Origin: Planctomycetota bacterium
GTDB lineage: Bacteria > Planctomycetota > Planctomycetia > Pirellulales > PNKZ01
DNA: 64,000 nt
Assembly: GCA_018242585.1 (NCBI GenBank)
Contig: JAFEBQ010000002.1
Location: forward strand, 1-64,000
Reading direction: 5' to 3'
Below are positions 54,545-63,322 of the stretch, piece after piece. The notes beneath the pieces were generated by a model. The model ran no database searches and was not told where the DNA came from. It saw only the letters and a list, made by a program, of their open reading frames with translations. The stretch's first letter is position 1. Each line of letters opens with the position of its first letter. The position numbers were made by a program, and so were the translations under genes.

Positions 54545-56173
54545 ATGGCCGACCGATCTGCATCCCCCAGCCTTTCAGCCCTTTGGTCGCAAATCGCCGA
54601 AGAGGAACAATCGCTTCAACTCGGCGGCGGTCCCGACGCCATCGACCGGCAACACGCCAAGCGTCGTCTGACCGCTCGCGAGCGCATCGCCCAGTTACTC
54701 GACCCGGGCAGTGAATGGTTCGAGTTGGGGCTCTGGTCCGCCTGGGGTATGTATGAAGAGTGGGGGGGCGCACCGGCGGCGGGCGTGGTTTGTGGCGTCG
54801 GCACGATTGCCGGTCGGCGGCAAATGATCATCGCCAACGACGCCACGGTGAAGGCCGGCGCGTTCTTTCCAGCCACCGCCAAAAAAGTGCTCCGTGCGCA
54901 GCGGATCGCGTTCCAGAATCGGCTGCCGCTCGTCTATCTGGTCGATTCGGCCGGCGTCTTCTTGCCGCTGCAAGAGGACGTCTTTCCCGACGAGGACGAC
55001 TTTGGCCGCATCTTTCGCAATAACGCCGTGATGTCGGCGGCGGGACTATCGCAAATCGCCGCCATCATGGGCAATTGCGTCGCCGGCGGCGGCTACTTGC
55101 CCGTGCTTTGCGACAAGCTGCTGATGACCGAGGGGAGCGGCCTGTACCTGGCCGGCCCGGCCCTGGTGCGCAGCGCCATCGGCCAGCAGGTTTCCAGCGA
55201 GGAACTCGGCGGCGCGGCCATGCACGCTCAAGTCTCGGGCACGATCGACTATCGCGACCCGGACGACCCCAGTTGCCTGGAGCGATTACGCCGACTGCTG
55301 GCGCTGGGCCCGGCCGACGCGACCACTCCGGTCTCGCCACTGGCTCGTACCACTGCCGCCGCGCCCAAACGCTCGGCGGCGGAACTCGACAAGATTTGCA
55401 CTGGTGGGCCACGCCACGAGTACGACATCCGCCAAGTGCTCGAATGTCTGGTCGACGCGGACTCGTTCGACGAGTACAAGCCGGAATATGGCCAGACGGT
55501 CGTGTGCGGCACGGCGCGAATCGGCGGCTACAGCGTCGGCATCGTCGCCAACCAGCATCGCCACGTCCGCCCGGCCGACGGCCCGATCCAGTTCGGCGGC
55601 GTGCTGTACGTCGACAGCGCCGAGAAGGCCGCGCGGTTCGTGATGAACTGCAATCAGGACTGGCTGCCGATTATCTTCCTGCAAGACGTCAACGGCTTCA
55701 TGGTTGGCCGCGACAGCGAACGCTCGGGCATTATCAAGGCCGGGGCCAAGCTGGTCAGCGCCATCAGCAACAGCCGGGTGCCGAAGATCACGATCCTGCT
55801 TGGCGGCTCGTTCGGGGCCGGCAACTACGCCCTGTGTGGCAAGGCCTTTGATCCGCGCTTGATCCTGGCCTGGCCCAGCGCCCGCTGCGCCGTGATGGGG
55901 GCCGACCAGGCGACCAGCACGCTGTTGGACGTGACGGTCAAGAGTCTGGAGCGGCAGGGCAACAAGGTCGACGCGGCGGAACTGTCGGCCTTGCGCGAAC
56001 GAGTGCGCGGCGATTACGAGCGACAGACCGACGTGCGCTACGCTGCGGCCCGGCAGTGGGTCGACCAGATCATCGAGCCGGCCCGCACGCGCGAGGAATT
56101 GATCACGTCACTCGACATCGTGACTCGACATGTCGAAGCCGAGGCGTTCCGGCTGGGCGTGTTCCAGGTGTGA
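54545..56173 (+). CDS. Acyl-CoA carboxylase carboxyltransferase (beta) subunit
   Basis: This 542-residue biotin-dependent carboxyltransferase of the methylcrotonyl-/geranyl-/propionyl-CoA type moves CO2 from carboxybiotin to an acyl-CoA. The N-terminal and C-terminal crotonase-like halves are both seen (VYLVDSAGVFLPLQEDVFPDEDDFGRIFRNN; LGGSFGAGNYALCGKAF and WPSARCAVMGADQA). The KRRLTARERIAQLLDPGS start is typical. The MCC-type segment GRIFRNNAVMSAAG favours methylcrotonyl-CoA. No biotin carboxylase or biotin carrier gene lies next to it. The ribosome site GAGGA precedes ATG 54545. Confidence 0.9.
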   Translation: MADRSASPSLSALWSQIAEEEQSLQLGGGPDAIDRQHAKRRLTARERIAQLLDPGSEWFELGLWSAWGMYEEWGGAPAAGVVCGVGTIAGRRQMIIANDATVKAGAFFPATAKKVLRAQRIAFQNRLPLVYLVDSAGVFLPLQEDVFPDEDDFGRIFRNNAVMSAAGLSQIAAIMGNCVAGGGYLPVLCDKLLMTEGSGLYLAGPALVRSAIGQQVSSEELGGAAMHAQVSGTIDYRDPDDPSCLERLRRLLALGPADATTPVSPLARTTAAAPKRSAAELDKICTGGPRHEYDIRQVLECLVDADSFDEYKPEYGQTVVCGTARIGGYSVGIVANQHRHVRPADGPIQFGGVLYVDSAEKAARFVMNCNQDWLPIIFLQDVNGFMVGRDSERSGIIKAGAKLVSAISNSRVPKITILLGGSFGAGNYALCGKAFDPRLILAWPSARCAVMGADQATSTLLDVTVKSLERQGNKVDAAELSALRERVRGDYERQTDVRYAAARQWVDQIIEPARTREELITSLDIVTRHVEAEAFRLGVFQV

Positions 56174-56187
56174 CGCCGGTTGGCGGT

Positions 56188-56228
56188 TCGCACTGGTGGA
56201 CTAGCCCACCAGTGGCACCCAGTGCGAA
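56188..56228. repeat. Nested palindromic element (CACTGGTGG type)
   Basis: The inner stem is CACTGGTGG/CCACCAGTG (56191-56214); the outer pair is TTCGCACTGG and CCAGTGCGAA. It lies between the convergent carboxylase and RmlD-like genes. A degraded relative is at 41768-41804. Confidence 0.8.
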
Positions 56229-56251
56229 GCTCTCGAAATGCGAAGCGGCGC

Positions 56252-57202
56252 TTACGCCGCGTGCTGGAAGTCGTGACGCGACGGAGTGAGCAGTGACTCG
56301 CGGTGGCCGTTGACCGTTTGCTCGGCAAAGCGAAACAGCCCTTCGCGCAACATCGGCAACGGCACGCGCAGCTCGCGTCGAGCCAAGGCCGTGTTCAACG
56401 ACGTTTCGTCATGGTATGCCCGCGTGGTCGAACGCCGGGCTGGCGGTTCCAGGCGGACTTGCTTGCCGGTCAGACCAAAGGCGACGGCCATCTCGGCCGC
56501 GAACCGGTACTGACTGGTGCGCTCGGCGCCGGTCAGATGATAAACGCCGCGCAGGTCGACGGTCAGCGCGCGGTGCATCAGTTCGGCCAAATCGGTGACC
56601 AGGATCGGCGTGGCGTAGTTCTGGGCATCGACCGGGCAGGGGAGCCCTTGGCTGAGTTGTTCGTAAACTTGCTCGGCGAACGAAGCTGGCGTGCCGGCCG
56701 GGCTCCAACCATAAACATGGCTGCGAATCACCAGCGAGGCGTTCCCCAACAGGGCTCGTTCGAGCGCCCGGGCCGCGTCGGCGGCGGGGCTAGCGCCGGT
56801 GGCGGGCGAGATTTCGGCGTGGAACATTCGCGGCCCACAGAAGGCCGCGTCGGTGGTGAGCGCGGCCAGTTGCGCGCCCGAGCGATGGGCGGCCGCCATC
56901 AAGGCTTGTACGATTTGCATCTCGCCGGCGGTGTCGAACGAGTCCTGGCTTTGCAGATCCCACGAACTCTGCGACAGGGCGCCGCAATGCACGATCCAGC
57001 GCGGCGACACGTTCGAGGCAACCGCGGCGACTTCGTCGGCATCGGCCAGATCGCAACTCTGGAATGCACAACCTTCGACCGAGTTGCTGGGGTCGGCGCC
57101 AAGCGTCGTCACCTGCCAACGATCGCGCAGCGCCAAAGCAAGATTCGCGCCAACCAGCGTCTCGGCGCCGGTCAACAACAGCTTATCCACGTTTGCCTCC
57201 AT
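56252..57202 (-). CDS. RmlD-like NAD(P)-binding protein, catalytic pair not conserved
   Basis: This 316-residue extended short-chain-dehydrogenase protein resembles dTDP-4-dehydrorhamnose reductase: the nucleotide loop LLTGAETLVGANLA, WIVHCGALSQ, LTTDAAFCGPR (RmlD has STDYVFDG here) and a C-terminal TSQYRFAAEMAVAFG. The catalytic YxxxK expected after that segment is not present; the aligned stretch reads SPAADAARALERAL. It may have lost reductase activity. The start is ATG 57202 (MEANVDKLLLTGAE). Confidence 0.75.
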   Translation of the reverse strand: MEANVDKLLLTGAETLVGANLALALRDRWQVTTLGADPSNSVEGCAFQSCDLADADEVAAVASNVSPRWIVHCGALSQSSWDLQSQDSFDTAGEMQIVQALMAAAHRSGAQLAALTTDAAFCGPRMFHAEISPATGASPAADAARALERALLGNASLVIRSHVYGWSPAGTPASFAEQVYEQLSQGLPCPVDAQNYATPILVTDLAELMHRALTVDLRGVYHLTGAERTSQYRFAAEMAVAFGLTGKQVRLEPPARRSTTRAYHDETSLNTALARRELRVPLPMLREGLFRFAEQTVNGHRESLLTPSRHDFQHAA

Positions 57203-57508
57203 GCTCGACAGCACGCCTCGGTGCGCCATCCCCCATGTCCGCCATTTGCCGGGCGAGTTGCGTCGCGCCGCGGCCGCTGGCATCTGACTGATTCCATCCT
57301 TGGTCCCAGTCAGGGCGGGGATTGTATCGAGACCTGTAATGTGATCCAAGGCCGATTAGACGCTAGCGGCCGCGGTTATTTTTTGGTCAGGATTTCTGCC
57401 GGGTCGGCGTGAGGGAACCGGAAAATGTCGGCCGTTTTCTCGGCATTTCTGCTCTGTTCGTCACCGCCGGGCCGCCAGTCGGCCTGGGCCGGTTTTGCCG
57501 TGCCGACC

Positions 57509-57514
57509 TATAAT
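57509..57514 (+). promoter_or_regulatory. Candidate -10 box of the LOG-family gene
   Basis: A perfect TATAAT lies 115 bp upstream of the start, in the 426-bp divergent spacer 57203-57628. No convincing -35 box was seen. Nothing else was recognised in the spacer. Confidence 0.35.
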
Positions 57515-57628
57515 AGAAAGGCCCTTGGGTCACCGGCGCGTCGCCGTCCGCCCCAGGCGGGCCGCTAGCGACGCCCCGGGGCCGCTGGACCGCCACGCCG
57601 CACACGCACGCACGAAGCGAGGCCTGAA

Positions 57629-58684
57629 TTGAGCACGCTTGAACCGGAACGATGGATTCCCACGCCGCCGCCGTCCTTGCCCGGCGATCGGCTGATGGAA
57701 GGGGCCGGCGAGGCCGAGCCGTCGCAGGACTTGATCGACATGATCAAGGAGTCGGCTGACAAGCTGGTCCGCGATCACACCAGCCGCGGCGATATCAAGA
57801 TTCTGGAACGCGCCCTGCGCGAATTGCGTTACGCCTTCAAGGTGTTCGCTCCGTATCGCGGGCGGCGCAAGGTCACGATCTTTGGCTCGGCCCGGACGTT
57901 GCCCAGCCACCCGACCTTTCACCAGGCGATAGCCCTCGGCCGCGCCATGGCCGAAAAGAACTGGCTCGTCGTCACCGGCGCGGCCAGCGGCATCATGGAA
58001 GCGGGACACCAGGGGGCCGGCCGCGACCACTCGATGGGCATCAACATCATGTTGCCCTTCGAGCAGGAAGCCAATCCGGTCATCAACGGCGATCCCAAAC
58101 TTGTACACATGAAGTACTTCTTCACGCGCAAATTGCTGTTCGTAAAGGAATGCGACGCGGTCTGCCTGCTGCCCGGCGGGTTTGGCACCTTGGACGAAGG
58201 GCTCGAAGTGCTGACGTTGCTGCAAACCGGCAAGCGCGACATGGTGCCGGTCGTGCTGGTCGACGAGCCCGGCGGCAAATTCTGGAGCGACTTCCAGGCA
58301 TTTATCACGCACCGGCTGCTGGGACACGGCATGATCTCGCCCGACGACCTGGCGCTATTCAAGCTAACCGACAGTATCGACGAAGCGGTCAACGAGATCG
58401 TCAACTTCTATCGCGTCTATCACAGTATGCGTTATGTCCGCAACAAGCTCGTGTTGCGATTGCAAGCCGCGCCGAGTGCCGAGTTGCTGGCGCGGATCAA
58501 CGCCGACTACAGCGACATTCTGGTCGAAGGTCAATTCAAAGTCGCGGCCGCGCTGCCCGAAGAAGCCGAAGAGACGACGCTGGCCAAGCTGCCGCGGCTG
58601 GTATTCCGCTTCAATCGCCGCAGCCTGGGCCGACTGCGTCAGTTGATCGACCTGTTGAATCGCGAAGTCACGCTGCCGGCGTGA
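57629..58684 (+). CDS. LOG-family Rossmann-fold protein
   Basis: This 351-residue protein of the LOG/lysine-decarboxylase-like family has the signature PGGFGTLDE (182-190) and Arg168-Lys169 in FFTRKLLFVKECD. LOG proteins are phosphoribohydrolases acting on nucleotide 5'-monophosphates (cytokinin-activating in plants). The extra N-terminal 75 residues and C-terminal 85 residues make it longer than the classical 200-residue form and match a planctomycete-type long version. The start is a TTG, supported by GAGG six bases upstream; the next ATG would remove 22 residues. Confidence 0.85.
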   Translation: MSTLEPERWIPTPPPSLPGDRLMEGAGEAEPSQDLIDMIKESADKLVRDHTSRGDIKILERALRELRYAFKVFAPYRGRRKVTIFGSARTLPSHPTFHQAIALGRAMAEKNWLVVTGAASGIMEAGHQGAGRDHSMGINIMLPFEQEANPVINGDPKLVHMKYFFTRKLLFVKECDAVCLLPGGFGTLDEGLEVLTLLQTGKRDMVPVVLVDEPGGKFWSDFQAFITHRLLGHGMISPDDLALFKLTDSIDEAVNEIVNFYRVYHSMRYVRNKLVLRLQAAPSAELLARINADYSDILVEGQFKVAAALPEEAEETTLAKLPRLVFRFNRRSLGRLRQLIDLLNREVTLPA

Positions 58685-58701
58685 TTCGAAGAGGAACACT
58701 C

Positions 58702-59556
58702 TTAGCGTTTCGCTCCGCGGGCTTCGCCATTTTGTCGTGCGTGCAGGTCGATCAGGTACGCATTTGCGAGACGGTTCGCCGCTCGCTGGGCCGCGGCGTC
58801 CCCCGACAGGTACAGCCCAACGGTCATGCGCCCTTGGCCCGCGGTCTCTTCCTGCTTGACGAACAACACCTTTGAAACGCCCCGAGCCTGGCAGGTCACA
58901 ACCAGCCGATCGTAGCGCCACTCGGCCGGCACGGCCAATTGCAAGCGGAACATGTGGGTTCCCTGCAAGCTCTCCTGGTTCGATGGATGGAGCTTGAAGA
59001 ACACACCATGACCGGCGTGCAACGTGCCGCTGGCCCGCAGGAGCTTCTTGGGGGCCAAGCGCTGATAGGTTTCGAGCGCCGTCTTCTTTTCGGTCCAGTG
59101 GTTGCCAACGCCGGGGGAAGTTTGCACCTCGGCCGGGCCGACGCGCAGGCTCGGCAGCAGATTGCCCGACACGTCCAGCGTGTGCTGCAGCTCGGTCGTT
59201 TCCTGCCGGGCGATCGGGCCGGCGGCGTCGCTGCTCATTTCGGTGCGCGGGAAAAAGTCGACCACGCGCGCCCGCTGCTCGGGGCTGTCAACGGTGATCA
59301 ACACCTCTTTCAGGTCGTCTTCGCTCCCCGCTTCCAACAACATCGACACTCGCAGCTCGACGGCCAGCACGCGGGTCTGGGGATTGGTCTTCAACTGCTC
59401 GTCGGTCGTGACGTCGGTGGCGACCGCCGTGGCGTCGGTATCGAACCGCACCCGCGGCGGCGCCGCGTGGGCGAACGACGGCATGGCCAGCGCGGCCAAC
59501 AGGACGAGTGACGAGAACATGGGACGAAACGTGGACAAAACAAGCGCGACGCGCAT
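58702..59556 (-). CDS. Secreted protein of unknown function
   Basis: This 284-residue protein has a signal peptide (about 1-31, ending SFAHAAPP). The mature part is rich in beta strands and contains LITVDSPEQRARVVDFFPRTEM, LHAGHGVFFKLHPSNQESLQGTH and RLVVTCQARGVSKVLF. I do not recognise a domain. It is convergent with the LOG-family gene and only 17 bp separates them. Confidence 0.65.
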   Translation of the reverse strand: MRVALVLSTFRPMFSSLVLLAALAMPSFAHAAPPRVRFDTDATAVATDVTTDEQLKTNPQTRVLAVELRVSMLLEAGSEDDLKEVLITVDSPEQRARVVDFFPRTEMSSDAAGPIARQETTELQHTLDVSGNLLPSLRVGPAEVQTSPGVGNHWTEKKTALETYQRLAPKKLLRASGTLHAGHGVFFKLHPSNQESLQGTHMFRLQLAVPAEWRYDRLVVTCQARGVSKVLFVKQEETAGQGRMTVGLYLSGDAAAQRAANRLANAYLIDLHARQNGEARGAKR

Positions 59557-59836
59557 AGCGTAGTCTCCCGCTAGAGTTCCGGAAAACCTGACACCATCGA
59601 GCCGACCGCTTCATGCGAGATCGACTGACAAAAACCTCCTTGTCATGACACGTCCCCGTGTAGATGCCGCGACAGACGCGAACACTCGGACGGACGTGGC
59701 CAGGGCTGCTGAGCGGTGACTCCGCACCGCATCGACGTTCTATCTGTACGCAAGCGCGGCAGCGGAAGTTCGCGTGCGAACGTCATTGCGCGAAACGCAT
59801 TGCGCCCATGTGATCGGCAAAGCTTGCCTAAAGGCC

Positions 59837-59942
59837 GTAGGGTGCTCTGCGAGCACCAAAACATCACATCGCCAGCCAAAAAGCTCGGCGCAAAAGCCAA
59901 AGGTCGTGAGCGGGATAAGATGGTGCTCCCAGAGCACCCTAC
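59837..59942. repeat. Pair of GGTGCTC hairpins in inverted orientation
   Basis: Each end forms its own hairpin, GGTGCTC with GAGCACC (59841-59857 and 59922-59938). The outer parts GTAGGGTGCTCTG (59837-59849) and its complement (59930-59942) also pair with each other. The whole 438-bp spacer 59557-59994 holds no recognisable gene; this element is its only clear structure. Confidence 0.82.
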
Positions 59943-59994
59943 GAATGCCAGCAAGTGCAATGATAGCCAGCAGTCATTGCTGCCGGCGATTCGC

Positions 59995-61494
59995 CTACGC
60001 TAGCACGTCGCTGACGACGTTCCCTTCGACCAGCGGCAAGGGGCGACCCAGCGCATCGCGGACCATTGTGTGATGGTCGATGCCCATCAAGTGATACATT
60101 GTCGCCAGCATGTCCTTGGGGCTGACGGGTCGGCTGACCACGTCGCCGGCTTGCTTGTCGGTGGCGCCGACCAGACGGCCGCGCGCCGTACCGCCGCCCG
60201 CCACCACGTTGCAGTAGGCGCGCGACCAATGGTCGCGGCCGCCACCGCGCGCGGTGCTGATCCGCGGCGTGCGCCCGTGTTCGCTGGTTAGGACCACTAG
60301 CGTGTCGTCCAGCAGGCCGCGCTGATCCAGATCGGTAATTAGCCCGTACCAGCCCACGTCAAACCCGGGGCACAACTCTTCCTTCATCCGCGGGTAGTGG
60401 TTCCAGTGCGTGTCCCAAGCGCTGCCGGCCACGCCGTACTCATCCCAGAAAATGGTGACCACCCGCGCGCCAGCTTCGACCAATCGTCGGGCCGTCAAGC
60501 AGGAATGGCCAAACAGGGTGTTGCCGTATAATGCTCGCGACGGTTCCGATTCCAGCCGCGTGTCGAGCGCCTTGCGCAAGCGATCGGACTGAAGCAGATC
60601 GTACGTCATAGCCCGATACCGGTCGAACTGATGACCGACCGGGGCTTCGGCCAGATCGGCCCGTTGTTGCTCAAGCTGAGCCACCAGCGATCGTCGGCGG
60701 TTCAACCGGTCGAGCGTCAGATCACCCTGCAGGCTCGTAACCGCCGGCACTTCAAAGTGGCTGTCGGGCGAGACGCCCATGTACGGGTCGTTTTCGGTGT
60801 AGACCATCTCGCGCAGCGTCTTCTCAATGCCGCGCGTGGCTGTGCCACGGAATTCGCCCCACACCGGGTCGTACTCGGCCCCCAGGAACGCGGCGTACGG
60901 GCCGGCCCGGGGCACTTCGCCCACGCGGCGCGAGCTGAACTGGAAGGGCAGGGCGATATTGTTGGGCAGGTCGCGCGGGCGTTCGGTCTTGCGCTTAGCG
61001 TCGATGAAATCGACCACCGAGCCAAAGAAAGGCCAATGCCCCGCGTCGCGTGGATTCAACTCCATCGGAACCGTCACGACCGGCACGCCACTCAGCGCGT
61101 AGGCCGCGCCGTGAATTGGGAACGGATGGCTCATCGAGCGGACGACCGTGCAGCGATCCATCGCCTTGGCCGCGTTGGGCAGCAACTCGCCAACACGGCA
61201 GCCCGGCAGGCTGGACTCGATCGAATCCAACTCGCCGCGCACCTCGACGGGGGCGTCGGGCTTGGGATCGAACGTCTCGAGCTGGCTCGGCGCGCCGTAC
61301 AGGTGAATCAAGATGACGTTCTTGGCCTGGCCAAACGATCGTGGCCGCGCGGCCCCTTCGCTGGCGGCGGCCTCTTGCAGGCGCAGCATGTCAGCCAGCC
61401 CGAGCCCCGCGAGCCCCAGCCCACCGACGCGCAGCATCTCGCGTCGCGTTAGATTGCCACACACCGTTCGTCGCGAACCAAGCACGGTGAACAT
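59995..61494 (-). CDS. DUF1501 protein with Tat-type signal, copy 1
   Basis: This 499-residue protein of the DUF1501 family (alkaline-phosphatase-like fold, planctomycete expansion) has a Tat-type N-terminus (NLTRREMLRVGGLGLAGLGLADML) and then VILIHLYGAPSQLETFDPKPDAP. Further family segments are TTIFWDEYGVAGSAWDTHWNHYPRMK and VVLTSEHGRTPRI. It is probably exported folded and may bind metal and act on sulfated or phosphorylated polymers; the activity is not proven. DUF1501 genes usually pair with DUF1549/DUF1553 genes, which are absent here. The start is ATG 61494. Confidence 0.88.
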   Translation of the reverse strand: MFTVLGSRRTVCGNLTRREMLRVGGLGLAGLGLADMLRLQEAAASEGAARPRSFGQAKNVILIHLYGAPSQLETFDPKPDAPVEVRGELDSIESSLPGCRVGELLPNAAKAMDRCTVVRSMSHPFPIHGAAYALSGVPVVTVPMELNPRDAGHWPFFGSVVDFIDAKRKTERPRDLPNNIALPFQFSSRRVGEVPRAGPYAAFLGAEYDPVWGEFRGTATRGIEKTLREMVYTENDPYMGVSPDSHFEVPAVTSLQGDLTLDRLNRRRSLVAQLEQQRADLAEAPVGHQFDRYRAMTYDLLQSDRLRKALDTRLESEPSRALYGNTLFGHSCLTARRLVEAGARVVTIFWDEYGVAGSAWDTHWNHYPRMKEELCPGFDVGWYGLITDLDQRGLLDDTLVVLTSEHGRTPRISTARGGGRDHWSRAYCNVVAGGGTARGRLVGATDKQAGDVVSRPVSPKDMLATMYHLMGIDHHTMVRDALGRPLPLVEGNVVSDVLA

Positions 61495-61794
61495 TGCCGG
61501 CCTCTTGGGAACAGAGTACGAGGTCAGGTGGGGCGCGACCCAACGGGTCACGGCGGACGTGTGGCGACGGCGTTCAACACACGGCCGGCGTCTTATCTCT
61601 TCGGACTGCGGGCAGGAAGGTATTTATTGATCGGGCGGAGTTTATATACTAAAGAATCGCTAGCTTGGTGCAAAGCTAATTTTCCCGCCCCAGATTCCCA
61701 CCCCCAGCGTTAAGTGCTTGCGCCAGCCGCAGCTATGAGCGCGGCATACCGAGTTCGGTACCCTGGTTTCGATAGGCCCGAGGGACGCTGACCG

Positions 61795-63246
61795 ATGCTC
61801 ACCTTTGCCGATCGGCCCGCCGAGAATGGCCCGGTGTCGACAAGTTCGGGCACGCCGCGCAGCTCGGGCCTGAATCGTCGCGCCTGGTTGCACATCGGCG
61901 GGCTCGCGGCGGCGGGGCTCTCGTTGCCAGAACTTTGGTCCGCCCGATCGGTGCAAGCGGCCGGCGAAAAGTTCTCGCCCGGCTTCGGTCGCGCCAAGTC
62001 GTGCATCATTCTGTTTCTCAGCGGGGGCCCCTCGCAGCTTGAACTGTGGGATCCCAAGCCCGACGCGCCGGCCGAGGTGCGCGGCTCGCTGAAGCCGATT
62101 GCCACCAAGAGCCCGGGACTGGCGATTGGTGAACTGCTGCCGCAGACGGCCGCGCTGAGCGAACATTGGACGGTCGTACGGTCGATGACCACGCGCGATA
62201 ACGCCCACTCGTCGAGCGGTTACGCCATGCTGACCGGCGCGCCCCACGCGCCGATGAACGCCGAGGACCAGAAGCCCGGCGCGCCGAATGACTGGCCGGT
62301 GATGGGCGCGATTGTCCAAAAGTTTCGCGCTCAGCAGCCCAATCAACAAACCGCCTTGCCGGCCGCCGTCCGCTTGCCGACCGAAATCTGGAACAACGGC
62401 CGTATCCTGTGGCCCGGTCAGGACGCCGGCTTCTTGGGCCGGGCAACCGACCCGTGGCTGTTGAACTGCAATCCAAACGATGTGCAATTCGACGTGCCCG
62501 GACTGTCACTGCTGGAAGGAAACACGGCGATCGAGTTCGATCGCCGGCGACAACTGCTGCATGAAATCGCTTCGTCAACCTCGACAAGCACTCAACCACC
62601 CGTTTCGGAGCGCTGGTCGCAGCTACGGCAACAGGCATTCGATCTGATCGGTTCCGGGCGTTCGGCTCGCGCCTTTCGTTTGGATGATGAGTCGTCGGCG
62701 ATGCGCGACCGGTACGGCCGAACACGGTTTGGGCAGAGCGTGCTCCTGACCCGACGCTTGGTCGAAGCCGGCGTGTCGCTGATCCAGGTCAACTGGGCCC
62801 GGCAGGATGACGACCCGGTCGAAAGCCCGATGTGGGACACCCATCGGGGGAATGAGAACCGATTGAAGACGGCCCTCGTGCCACCGCTGGACCAGGCCTA
62901 TTCAGCTTTGCTCGAAGACCTGCGCGACCGCGGGCTGCTCGACGAGACGTTGGTGGTCTGCATGGCTGAATTCGGCCGGACGCCCAAGATCAACCGGAAT
63001 GCGGGTCGCGACCACTGGGGACACGCTTTCTCAGTGGCCCTGGCCGGTGGGGGTGTACGGGGGGGCCGGGCCATTGGGGCGTCGGACAAACTGGCGGCAT
63101 ACCCCGCCTCGCGGCCGACCGGGCCAGGCGACCTAAGTGCCACGATATTCCACAGTTTGGGGCTGCCGGCCGAAACGATCATCCACGACCGTTTGGGGCG
63201 TCCACTACCAATTAGTACCGGTCAGGTCATTTCTGAGTTATTCTAA
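61795..63246 (+). CDS. DUF1501 protein with Tat-type signal, copy 2
   Basis: This 483-residue paralogue is transcribed divergently from copy 1 across a 300-bp AT-richer spacer. It shows a Tat-like start (LNRRAWLHIGGLAAAGLSLPELW), IILFLSGGPSQLELWDPKPDAP, then VNWARQDDDPVESPMWDTHRG and CMAEFGRTPKINRNAGRDHWG. The two copies differ clearly in the middle, so they are old duplicates rather than a recent tandem. The next gene on this strand is a secreted PPC-type protein, a common companion. Confidence 0.88.
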   Translation: MLTFADRPAENGPVSTSSGTPRSSGLNRRAWLHIGGLAAAGLSLPELWSARSVQAAGEKFSPGFGRAKSCIILFLSGGPSQLELWDPKPDAPAEVRGSLKPIATKSPGLAIGELLPQTAALSEHWTVVRSMTTRDNAHSSSGYAMLTGAPHAPMNAEDQKPGAPNDWPVMGAIVQKFRAQQPNQQTALPAAVRLPTEIWNNGRILWPGQDAGFLGRATDPWLLNCNPNDVQFDVPGLSLLEGNTAIEFDRRRQLLHEIASSTSTSTQPPVSERWSQLRQQAFDLIGSGRSARAFRLDDESSAMRDRYGRTRFGQSVLLTRRLVEAGVSLIQVNWARQDDDPVESPMWDTHRGNENRLKTALVPPLDQAYSALLEDLRDRGLLDETLVVCMAEFGRTPKINRNAGRDHWGHAFSVALAGGGVRGGRAIGASDKLAAYPASRPTGPGDLSATIFHSLGLPAETIIHDRLGRPLPISTGQVISELF

Positions 63247-63322
63247 AAGCCCGCCTGCTCTTTGCCGCTTGTTGCCCCGCCGCACCCGCCCGCCTTTTGA
63301 ACGCATCGAAGAAGCGCCCGCC

